Assembly: GCA_014191195.1 (NCBI GenBank)
Contig: BJGZ01000015.1
Span: 1 to 54,725, forward strand
Direction of reading: 5' to 3'
DNA from: Chlorobiota bacterium
Lineage (GTDB): Bacteria > Bacteroidota > Ignavibacteria > Kapaibacteriales > UBA961
DNA length: 54,725 bases
A program made the position numbers and the translations under genes. Below are positions 1 through 10,100 of the stretch, piece by piece. The first letter of the stretch is position 1. Every line of letters begins with the position of its first letter. The notes under the pieces are model-generated. The model did no database searches. It saw nothing but the letters and a program-made list of their open reading frames with translations, and was not told where the DNA came from.

Positions 1-170
1 CTTTTATGAATCAAGTGCCTCTCAAATGGGAATACAAATCTAGTATTCTTTTAACTCATGAACAAATTGTTTTTTATTTTGTTCTCATCTCAAACCAATT
101 ATCTATACTTTTTATAATCAATTAATTACTTTTGTATTCTTTTAAATTGTTCATCTAAATTATATACACA

Positions 171-1940
171 ATGACTACTTACATTAATCTATTCATATTC
201 CTTTTCATATATTCCTTTACATTTTATACTCCTGAAAATATTTTTTCCATCGAACCAAAATGGGTGGTATATTCTCCAATTTATGCCATGAATTCACCAT
301 ATGATGATTATGCTCCTTCAGTTTTTAAGAATGTTGTTACCTTTTCAAGGAATATACATAGGAACCCTTCTTTCTTTACTATTTTCAAAGATTTCACAGA
401 TAATTCTATCCAATCAATAAAATCTGAAATCGATAATAAGGTTATTTCATATTTAGTAAATACAGAGATACATTCAAGTTCATATAAGTTTTTTACCACA
501 CCAATTCAATTTTCAGACAGATCTTTTCTTCAAATCTATTGTATCCCAAATAATCAAAATGCTAGCCCACTTGAATCAGAACCTCACCCTTCATTTAATT
601 CACATCCCTGCCCTTCTCCAGATGGGAAGCATCTATATTTCATTTCTGATAGGCCAGGTGGTATAGGTGGTACTGATATATGGTTTTATACTTTACAAGA
701 TAATTTAACGTGGACAGGACCCGAACATTTAGAAGGTGATATGAATTCTCCCGGAGATGAGATTACACCTTTCATGAATAATGAAGACACCCTGTATTTC
801 GCATCAAATGGTCATGGAGGTAAAGGAAACTTTGATATTTATATGACATATTTTGAAAATGGAGAGTGGCAAGCGCCTATTCCTTTGTCTGAAATTAACT
901 CAGCATATGATGACACAGATTTTATTATCAGCGATTCTAATACTGCTATATTTTGCTCTGATAGGCCAGGTGGAAAAGGTAAATTGGATTTTTATAAAGC
1001 AAGATTACTAAATTCGAATGAACCAACTCCACATAAAAATCCACTTATTGTTAAGCCTTTAGATAATCAGATTTTTCAAACCATCGAAACCACAGAGAAT
1101 GCCCTTCCCTTTAGAACCGTATTTTTTCCTGTTCAAGACAGATTAAATACTGATGATTTGCATGTGATTAATACTTTAGCAATGCGATTATCCCAAAATA
1201 CTAATGATACGATATTTATCTCTCAACATCCTATTACAGAATCAGTTAAAGAGCTTCTTGTTTCCAAAGGGGCAAGTCCATTTCAAATATTTGTAACCGA
1301 AGACTATTATGATAATAGAATTGATATTAGCGGAGGTAATTCATCTCTTTTTGCTCCACTATCAACTATTTCTATAATAAATCAGCCTTCAGTAATAAAT
1401 TTATTGATTCAAAAAGATGATATCGATACAATATCGCAATGGGAATTAAGATTTAACGATTCAACAATATGCGAAGGTTTCGATTTACCAATTACAAAAA
1501 CATTTAGTATTCAAAATCTTGTAAATGAGAAAGATACTGCTTTAACGTTAACTAGTATTTGTTCAAATTATTTGGGTGTTCATTCTGGAACTATACAGAT
1601 CCCGATACAAAAAAATTATAAAACAACGATGAGTGTGAACTCCAATCTTACTAATGTGATACTAACATATTTTGCAATTGATCAAACACAACAAGAGTCC
1701 ATTTTTAGGATTATTAAAAATACCAAGCCAAATGGTGGAAATATTACTTTATATACTTCACGTAATAATGAAGCCTTAGCAAAATTATTCATGGAATCTT
1801 TTAATAGAAATACAAAGTATAAAGGTTATAATATGATAAGTAAACCAATACATAATTCTTTGAATCAGGTATGTTTACAGTCATTATCTCTAATTCCTAA
1901 AGATCAGCAAGAATTTATTATTCCGATATCGATTGAATAA
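171..1940 (+). CDS. PD40 beta-propeller / OmpA-like envelope protein
   Basis: The 589-residue protein starts with a hydrophobic export signal (about residues 5-26). It carries at least three PD40 (WD40-like) repeats at about 145-172, 199-226 and 248-277, recognisable by the SPDGKHLYFISDRPGG motif and its variants (SDRPGGKGKLD). The C-terminal half (about 308-395 and 490-585) looks like two diverged OmpA-like modules (for example LPFRTVFFPVQDRLNTDD), but the usual peptidoglycan-binding residues are not evident. In Bacteroidota, PD40-OmpA proteins are periplasmic or outer-membrane components that bind peptidoglycan; some, such as PorE, belong to the T9SS machinery. A specific role here is inference. 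The next gene starts only 5 nt downstream, so the two are probably co-transcribed. Family call fairly sure, function unknown. Confidence 0.72.
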   Translation: MTTYINLFIFLFIYSFTFYTPENIFSIEPKWVVYSPIYAMNSPYDDYAPSVFKNVVTFSRNIHRNPSFFTIFKDFTDNSIQSIKSEIDNKVISYLVNTEIHSSSYKFFTTPIQFSDRSFLQIYCIPNNQNASPLESEPHPSFNSHPCPSPDGKHLYFISDRPGGIGGTDIWFYTLQDNLTWTGPEHLEGDMNSPGDEITPFMNNEDTLYFASNGHGGKGNFDIYMTYFENGEWQAPIPLSEINSAYDDTDFIISDSNTAIFCSDRPGGKGKLDFYKARLLNSNEPTPHKNPLIVKPLDNQIFQTIETTENALPFRTVFFPVQDRLNTDDLHVINTLAMRLSQNTNDTIFISQHPITESVKELLVSKGASPFQIFVTEDYYDNRIDISGGNSSLFAPLSTISIINQPSVINLLIQKDDIDTISQWELRFNDSTICEGFDLPITKTFSIQNLVNEKDTALTLTSICSNYLGVHSGTIQIPIQKNYKTTMSVNSNLTNVILTYFAIDQTQQESIFRIIKNTKPNGGNITLYTSRNNEALAKLFMESFNRNTKYKGYNMISKPIHNSLNQVCLQSLSLIPKDQQEFIIPISIE

Positions 1941-1945
1941 TAAGC

Positions 1946-2674
1946 ATGAGAAATAAGAATTTTTTTGATTTTAAGAAATTTAGGATATTGCAAAGTAATT
2001 CTGCTATGAAAGTAAGCTCCGATGCATGCGTTTTTGGTGCATTGATCAATGTAGATCATACAAGTTCTATTTTGGATATTGGGGCAGGAACTGGACTTCT
2101 TTCCTTAATCTTAGCTCAGAAATCTAACGATTCATCTACGATTACTGCTTTAGAAATAGATGTAGATTCAATTATTGATTCTACAATCAATCTCAAATCT
2201 TCTCCATGGCAACATCGGATTTCTTTAATTCATTCTAGTTTGCAGTTGTTTGCTGAAAATGCTAATCAAACATTTGATATCATCATTAGCAATCCTCCCT
2301 TTTTTAAAAATTCTTCCAAGCCCAATTCTTCTTCTAAACACATCGCTCGGCATTCTGATCATTCTTTATCTTTTAATGACTTAATCTCATGTTCAAAACT
2401 TCTATCTACCCAGGATACTAAGTTTTGGTTCATTCTACCAGTAGAAGAAATGAAATATTTTACAGAATTAGCTATTAAAAGTGGTCTTTTTCCCTTCTAC
2501 CAATATACATTACAAGATTACCCCTTAGCAAAACCCAAAAGAATGATAAAAGCTTTTTGTTATGATGATTCTACGAAGTGTAATCAAGAACTTTTTTTAT
2601 ACAAAGAAGATGTACTTGGGCCATATACAGAACAATTTAGCAAGGCAATGAATCCTTATTATTTATTTCTTTAA
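1946..2674 (+). CDS. trmN6: tRNA1(Val) (adenine(37)-N6)-methyltransferase TrmN6
   Basis: A 242-residue class I SAM-dependent methyltransferase. The N-terminus FRILQSNSAMKVSSDACVFG matches the conserved opening of the YfiC/TrmN6 family. The SAM-binding glycine motif DIGAGTG is at 44-50 and the adenine N6-methylase motif NPPF at 116-119. The known family member methylates N6 of A37 in tRNA(Val). The length fits the family (about 235-245 aa). It lies 5 nt after the PD40 gene on the same strand, and its last 12 nt overlap the 3' end of the convergent hydrolase gene. A related YfiC-like methylase with another target cannot be excluded. Confidence 0.85.
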   Translation: MRNKNFFDFKKFRILQSNSAMKVSSDACVFGALINVDHTSSILDIGAGTGLLSLILAQKSNDSSTITALEIDVDSIIDSTINLKSSPWQHRISLIHSSLQLFAENANQTFDIIISNPPFFKNSSKPNSSSKHIARHSDHSLSFNDLISCSKLLSTQDTKFWFILPVEEMKYFTELAIKSGLFPFYQYTLQDYPLAKPKRMIKAFCYDDSTKCNQELFLYKEDVLGPYTEQFSKAMNPYYLFL

Positions 2675-4054
2675 ATAGAGTTCTAGCCAGCCTGTAATTT
2701 CTTGCAATACTTTAGGTTCTATAGTTTGTTCTATCAGATTATATTCATTTATTTGTCCTGTTTTACAGGTTTGGAAGAGATGATTCACAGAATCAATTTT
2801 CTTGATAGTGAAATGCTTGTTATGTGCAATTTCTAATCCAATTTTAATAGCATCTAGATTTCTGTCAGCTTGTACTTGTATGTCAAGAGAACCATTTAAT
2901 GCCAATACCGGACAAACAATCTTAGAAAGATTATCCAAGGGATTATAGGATATAAAACATTTAAACCAAGGACTCATAATTTGTTTTAGTTTAGCCTTGG
3001 TTTCAGGTGAATTTACTATAAGAATTTCCTTTTTTTTCACTGCCCAATGTCCAAGACTATCTATTATTTGCTGTTCTGCTTTTAAAGAGTCTTTTTCATT
3101 AATTACAATGTTCATCATATTGTTTTGTTGTTGCACTGCTTCTGCTGCTTCATAGGGCGTCATAGAGAGTGAAGCTAATGTTTGAGTTTGAGTTTCGATG
3201 ATTTGTGCACCAGAAATTCCAGGGCCAGCCATAGACACCATACAAGAAATATCATTAGGGTATTTTGCTGCAAGTATTTGAGCAATCATTGCACCTTCGC
3301 TATGGCCTATTAGACCAATTTTTTTGGGATTTATACTTTTATGCTTTTTTAAAAAGTTGATACCTGCTAAGATATCATTAGAAAAGTCTTGAGTAGTTGC
3401 AAATTCTGCGGACCCACCAGACATTCCAATACCTCGATCATCTAGCCTTAATACTGCAAATCCTTGTTTTGTTAAAGCATCTGCAATGACAAGAAATGGT
3501 TTATGTCCTAAGATAGTTTCATCTCTATCTTGTAATCCAGAGCCTGTAATTAAAATCAATGCAGGAAATGGTCCTTGTGTATCAGGATATGTTATAGTAC
3601 CAGCCAAAATACCTGAAGGCCCAGGAAAAGATATATCTTCTGTCATATAAGGATATGGGCTTTTGGGTGTTTGTGGTCTAAGTAAAGCAGGCCTAATTGT
3701 ATCATTTTTTGTAAGTATCAATGGAAAAGCTCCACCACCTTGTCTCCATAAACCTTCTAATGTAATACTATCTTTGAATTCACCTTCAAATCTTCCCTGA
3801 ATAGATTCTACGATAAATTTCATTGTTTTCACTTTTTGCTCTATGGTTATTGGTATTCCTTTAGCATTTTGTGCTGGAACATCTAATGTTCCAGTTAAGA
3901 TAAAGGGTCCTTTAACCGTAAATATCATTTGCAGAGTAGCCCCAACATGTAAATCTCCAATCCAAGTACCAATAATTGAATGAGAGGAATTTTGGCTAAA
4001 AACAGTTAAGACACTTGAAAACACAATACATAAATAAATAAAGAGAGATTTCAT
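2663..4054 (-). CDS. Secreted alpha/beta hydrolase (esterase/peptidase-like)
   Basis: The 463-residue protein has a Sec signal peptide (residues 1-20, ending VFSQ). An N-terminal beta-rich domain (about 25-115, IIGTWIGDLHVG...) is typical of Bacteroidota exported hydrolases. It is followed by an alpha/beta-hydrolase domain (about 138-463). The catalytic triad can be assigned: nucleophile S252 in GHSEG (250-254), D391 in NGSLDIQ, and H425 in VNHLFQ; the oxyanion region is ITGSGLQDRDE. The organisation is that of secreted EstA/BAAT-type hydrolases acting on small esters or peptides; the substrate is unknown. It is a single-gene unit whose 3' end overlaps trmN6 by 12 nt. Confidence 0.82.
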   Translation of the reverse strand: MKSLFIYLCIVFSSVLTVFSQNSSHSIIGTWIGDLHVGATLQMIFTVKGPFILTGTLDVPAQNAKGIPITIEQKVKTMKFIVESIQGRFEGEFKDSITLEGLWRQGGGAFPLILTKNDTIRPALLRPQTPKSPYPYMTEDISFPGPSGILAGTITYPDTQGPFPALILITGSGLQDRDETILGHKPFLVIADALTKQGFAVLRLDDRGIGMSGGSAEFATTQDFSNDILAGINFLKKHKSINPKKIGLIGHSEGAMIAQILAAKYPNDISCMVSMAGPGISGAQIIETQTQTLASLSMTPYEAAEAVQQQNNMMNIVINEKDSLKAEQQIIDSLGHWAVKKKEILIVNSPETKAKLKQIMSPWFKCFISYNPLDNLSKIVCPVLALNGSLDIQVQADRNLDAIKIGLEIAHNKHFTIKKIDSVNHLFQTCKTGQINEYNLIEQTIEPKVLQEITGWLELYLKK

Positions 4055-4116
4055 GATATGTATATAATTGAGAAGATAATGTTGTTCAATGTTAGAATTT
4101 TGATAGCTAAAAACAA

Positions 4117-4150
4117 AAAGGCGTTAAAGGATTTCTCCAATAACGCCTTT
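4117..4150 (-). terminator. Rho-independent terminator of the repeat-protein gene
   Basis: A perfect 10-bp inverted repeat (AAAGGCGTTA at 4117-4126, TAACGCCTTT at 4141-4150) with a 14-nt loop. Read on the minus strand it is followed by TTGTTTTTAG, a U-rich tail. It sits 19 nt beyond the stop of the 2317-aa gene and ends the receptor/repeat-protein unit. Confidence 0.85.
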
Positions 4151-4168
4151 GTCTATGTGTGTGTGTAG

Positions 4169-7100
4169 TTAGCGTATAACGCTGACTGCTTTTGTGATTG
4201 TTCCATGTTGAGTTATTATTTGTACATAATACACTCCAGAAGGAACATCTTGTAAATTCAATGAGAATTCATAGAAACCTGGTAATTGCTGTTGATTGTT
4301 GATGAAAGAACTAGCAATAGTACCAGAAGCATTATATACTTTAATACTTACAATTTCTGATGTTTTTAATTCATATTGAACTTTAGCAATATCATTAGTT
4401 GGATTTGGAGAAATGCTCATTCCCATTGAAGTAGAATACAGAACATCTTCTATATTACTTGGTTTTTGCGCTTTATAGTCTGTATTGATTGGATCATAAT
4501 TAGACCAAGGTAAATCCCATCTGTTTAAGCCCATTGCGCCACGATATGCAACTTTTTCGAAGAATGCATCATCTATAGCAACTACACCTGATTTTGTAAA
4601 AGATGCACCTGTTAAAACAGGCGAGCCAGCTTTAGGAGCAGGATTAAAAGTTGGATCTTCTATAAATGGATTTTGTAAAGAAGCAGCAGAAGTACTACCT
4701 TTTTCTAAAGAATTACCAAATTCTGCCTTTGAAATCCATGTTGGATCGATTCCTGCAGGAGGAGTACCACCTGCTAAATTCAACCATGTACCTTTTATAC
4801 CAAACCAGCTATTATTGCGTACTTGTAAAGAATCTACAAGTGCAGCATTCATAGTTGCTACTTGTGCAATTTCTATACCGCGAGGCCAACCAATAAACAA
4901 TGAGTTCATGATAGACTGACGTGAATTTCTACGAATTTGTGCAGCCGCACCAAAACGAGCATTTGGAGTAGCAGAAGTATCTGCTAATGGCCCTATAGAA
5001 GTTACATTAGAAAAGATTGCAGATGTAAATGGAGTGTTAAATGTTGCAGTAGCATCATTATCTGATTCAAACGCTTGTGAGGTAGATTGGTCTGCTCTGG
5101 TTTTAAATCTTTGGCTAACAGCAAATTGAACTCTGCCACTAAAACCATTATCTGTATCAAAGTCATCATCTAAAGCACCAGTAACAATTAAATGTTTTGC
5201 ATCTACAGAACCACCAAACCATTCAATACCATCATCATTTGCATAACTAACTTGAATATTATCCATAGAAGTACCACGGCCCACAGCACCAAGTGTTAAA
5301 CCGTTTAGTTCTTGATTTGGTTGAAGAGCAATACCACCAAATTCTATACGGACATATTGCAATGAACCACTATTATCATTATCAGCTGTTCCACCATAGT
5401 ACCATTTAGTTTTATCATTTGAATTAGCTACTCCACCTTCTTGGGCAGCTTCACCACCAGGATTATTAATGCGTGCTTTACCATAGATTAATAAACCGCC
5501 CCAATCACCAGCACGACGTTGTCCTGGAGGTGCAGATGAAGTCATAATGATAGGTAGTGTAGCAGTACCATTAGCAATAATTTTCGCACCACGATTAATA
5601 ACAAGAGCGGAATTATTACCTACTGTATCACCAAGAATAATTGTCCCTGCTTGAATTGTTAATGTAGCAGGTTCAACTACATGAACAAAGCCTCGAAGAC
5701 CATATATCTTCGTATTGGTTAAAAACACATTAGATGTTATAGTACCAGTTAAAACAGAATCTACTTGTGAAGGACTTGGTCTATCAATCTTGAAAGGATT
5801 TATTGATACAGCTGTTTTAGTAGTATCACTTAGATTAACCATGCGAATATAGCCTGTTGAAGTTTCGATAGAAGGTGCTCTAAATCCACCGATGAATCTA
5901 CCTCTACGAATAGTACCACTTGCATTACTATCTATTATGCTTGTTGCACCTGGTAAATCTATCCATGGTCCAGTTGCAGAAGTTCCAAATTGGAATTTAT
6001 GTTTAGTAGCAAGAGTAGTTGTTGTGGTATCCCACACGATATCATAGGATGAACCTGCTCTATATGTTTCATTAGCAGCAGCACCTGGAGATAATAATTT
6101 CATTGCTACAACTGGCAATTGGGCTTTATAATTGGTATTAATTGGGTCATAATTTGCCCATGGTAAATCCCAACGTTTAGTATCCATTGCGCCACGATAT
6201 GCAACTTTTTCGAAGAATGAATCATCGATAGCAACTACACCAGATTTTGTAAATGAAGCGCCAGTAAGAACAGGTGAATTAGATTTAGCAACTGGATTAA
6301 AAGAAATATCTTCTGCGAAAATATTTTCTAGACCACAACTTGCAGGATTTCCTTTATCTAGAACATTATTAAACTCTGTTTTAGCAATCCAATTAGCATC
6401 CATTCCTGTTGGTGGTGTTCCACCAGCAAGATTTAGCCATGTATTTTTGACACCATACCAACTATTATTTCTGATTTGAACTGTATCTGAATATGCAGCA
6501 ATCATTGTATTTGCCTGAGCAATTTCAATACCGCGAGGCCAACCAACAAAAACGGAATTGAAAATAGATTGATGCGTATTTCTGCGAATTTGCGCCGCTG
6601 CACCAAATCGTGCATTTGGAACTTGAGCAGTATCTGATAATGGGCCAATAGACGTTACATTAGAGAATATTGCGCTCGTGTAAGGTTGATTATATGTAGA
6701 AGTTGCATCATTATCAGATTCAAATGTTTGAGAAGTAGATTGATCTGCTCTGGTTTTAAAACGTTGAGCAATTGCGAATTGTACTCTACCACTATATCCA
6801 TTATCTGTATCAAAATCATCATCAAGAGCATTTGTTACGATTAAATGTTTAGCATCAACAGTTCCACCGAACCATTCAATACCATCATCATTTGCATAGC
6901 TTGATTGCACATGATCGATAATTGTACCACGACCAACACCACCTAAAGTAATACCATTAAGTTCTTGATTTGGCTGTAAAGCTATACCACCAAATTCAAC
7001 TCGAACATAACGAAGAATACCACTATTATCGTCATCTAAACCACCGCCATAGTACCATTTTGTCTTATCATTTGCATTAGCAACACCACCCTCTTGAGCG

Positions 7101-10100
7101 GCTTCACTTCCAGGATTATTGATGCGCGCTTTACCATAGATAAGTAATCCACCCCAATCGCCAGAACGACGTTGTCCTGCAGGAGCAGATGATGTCATAA
7201 CGATTGGCAGATTTGGTTTTCCATCAGCAATAATCTTAGCACCACGATTAATAACTAAAGCAGAATTAACACCTACTGTATCACCAACTATGATTGTTCC
7301 CGCTTGAATTGTTAATACTGCTGGTGACACTACATGTACATAGCCTCTTAAACCATATATTTTAGTATTTGACAAGTACACATTCTTTGTAAGTGTTCCA
7401 CTTAGTACAGAATCTACATTTGTTGGTGATGGTCTATCAATTGTTGTAGGATTAACAGATACAGTAAATAAAGCACTATCTTTTAAGCTAATCATTCTTA
7501 TATAACCAGTTGTAGTTTCTATACTTGGCGCACGGAAACCTCCAACAAAATTGCCTCTTTTTATTTGACTGCTAACATTACTATCTTTTACAGATGTAGC
7601 ACCAACCAAATCTATCCATGGACCAGTTTTAGAAGTACCAAACTGGAATTTATAGGATTGTCCTAAAACAGTTGTTGTGGTATCATATTTTAGATCATAA
7701 TTTATACCTGCTCTGTATACTTCATTTATTGTTCCACCAGGTGAAGTAATCTTAGGAGCAATTGCAGATTGAGCTTTATAAACTGCATTTACTGGATCAT
7801 AATTTGCCCAAGGAATATCCCATCTATTTGCATCCATTGCACCACGAAAAGCTACTTTATCAAAAAATGGATCATCTATAGCAACAACTGATGTTTTTGT
7901 AAATGAAGCACCAGAAATCAATGGAGAATTAGCCACAATAGACGGATTAAATGTTGCATCATAAGAAAAAGGATTTTGTATTCCTGAGGCAATAATATTA
8001 GCTTTTTCTAAGAAATTATTTGATCCTGCTTTAGCTAACCAATTAGCATCCATTCCTGCTGGTGGAGTACCACTAGCAAGATTTAACCATGTAGATTTTA
8101 CACCAAACCATGAAGAGTTTTTAACTTGTAGAGAATCTACATTTGCGGCAGCCATTGTATTAGCTTGTGCAATTTCCATTCCTCTTGGCCAGCCAATAAA
8201 TGCTGAATTAAAAATAGACAAACGAGAATTTCTACGGATTTGTGCTGCTGCACCAAAACGTGCATTTGGTGTTTGGGAAGTATCAGATAGTGGACCTATT
8301 GCAGTTACATTGGAGAATATAGCTGTGGTATAAGGTGTATTATAGGTTGCAGTTGCATCATTATCTGATTCAAATGCTTGTGAAGTAGATTGATCTGCTT
8401 TTGTACTAAATCTTTGGCTTATAGCATATTGAATACGACCACTAAAGCCATTATCAGTATCAAAATCATCATCTAAAGAACCAGTTACTATTAGATGTTT
8501 GGCATCTACAGAACCACCAAACCATTCAATACCATCATCATTAGCATAACTTGATTGTACATAATCAATAGTGGTTCCGCGGCCTACACCACCCATAGTA
8601 ATTCCATTTAATTCTTGATTTGGCTGCAATGCAATACCACCAAATTCAACACGAACATATTTTAGAACACCACTATTATCATTAAAATCAGTTCCGCCAT
8701 AATACCATTTTGTTTTATCATTAATATTAGCAACTCCACCTTCTTGAGCAGCTTCGCCACCAGGATTATTGATGAGAGCTTTACCATAGATAAGTAAACC
8801 ACCCCAATCACCAGCACGACGTTGTCCTGGAGGTGCTGAAGATGTCATAATAATTGGCAAAGAAGCAGTACCATTTGCGATAATTTTTGCACCACGATTA
8901 ATCACTAATGCAGAATTTACTCCTACTGTATCACCAACTATGATAGTTCCTGCTTGAATTGTTAGAATGGCAGGTTCTACAACATGTACATATCCACTTA
9001 AACCATAAATTTTAGTATTAGAAAGATACATATTAGTAGAAATTGTACCTTTAATAATTGAGTCAACTTTTGTTGGAATTGGTCTTTCGATAGTAAATGG
9101 TAAACTTGTTACACCAGCTAAAACTGTATCAGCAATATTGACCATTCTTAAATAGCCAGTAGTAGTAGATAAAGAAGGAGCTCTGAATCCACCAATGAAT
9201 AAACCACGTTTTACTGTGCTACTTACATTACTATCTTTAACTGCAGTTGCCCCAACCAAATCTATCCATGGTCCTTTATTAGAAGTACCGTATTGAAATT
9301 TATAGACTTGTCCCAATTTAGTAGTTAATGTATCATATTTTATGTCAGAAGAAACACCTGCTCTATATACTTCACCAGATGCTATTCCAATATTTGTAAT
9401 TTTTGGTGAAGGAGGTAATTGAGCTTTATATTCTGTATTAATAGGATCATAATTTGCCCATGGATAATCCCAGCGTGTTGTTCCCATTGCTCCACGATAA
9501 TCCACTTTATCAAAAAATGCATCATCTATAGCAATGACTCCATTTTTAACAAATGTTGATCCTGTTAATAATGGTGATGTTGCTTGAAGTGCAGGACTAA
9601 AAGTACTACCATCTGCAAAAGGATTTTCTAACATTGCAGCAGTTGTGCTTCCTTTATCTGAATTATTACTAAATGCTGATTTAGAAATCCAGTTAATATC
9701 CATACCACTTGGAGGTGTACCACCTGCAAGATTTAACCAAGTTGTTTTATAGCCATACCATGCAGTATTTCTGATATGAACAGAATCTACATTTGCTGCA
9801 TTCATTGTATTTGTTTGAGCAATTTCTATACCTCTTGGCCAACCAAGAAATACTGAATTATAAATTGCTTGTCGTGAATTTCTACGTATTTGAGCACCCG
9901 CACCAAATCTTGCATTTGGAATTGCGGATGTATCATAAAGTGGACCAATAGCAGTTACATTTGAAAATATTGCGCTTGTTAAAGGCTGATTAAATGTTGC
10001 TGTAGCATCATTATCTGATTCAAATGTTTGAGAGGTAGATTGATCTGCTCTGCTTACTGATCTTTGGCTAATAGCGTATTGAATACGGCCACTAAAACCA

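Noticed and set aside
3-125. Reading frame open from the left edge that ends at TAA (123-125).
   Set aside because: About 40 codons, AT-rich and hydrophobic, without recognisable motif; it could be the end of a gene to the left or chance. Not enough evidence to call.
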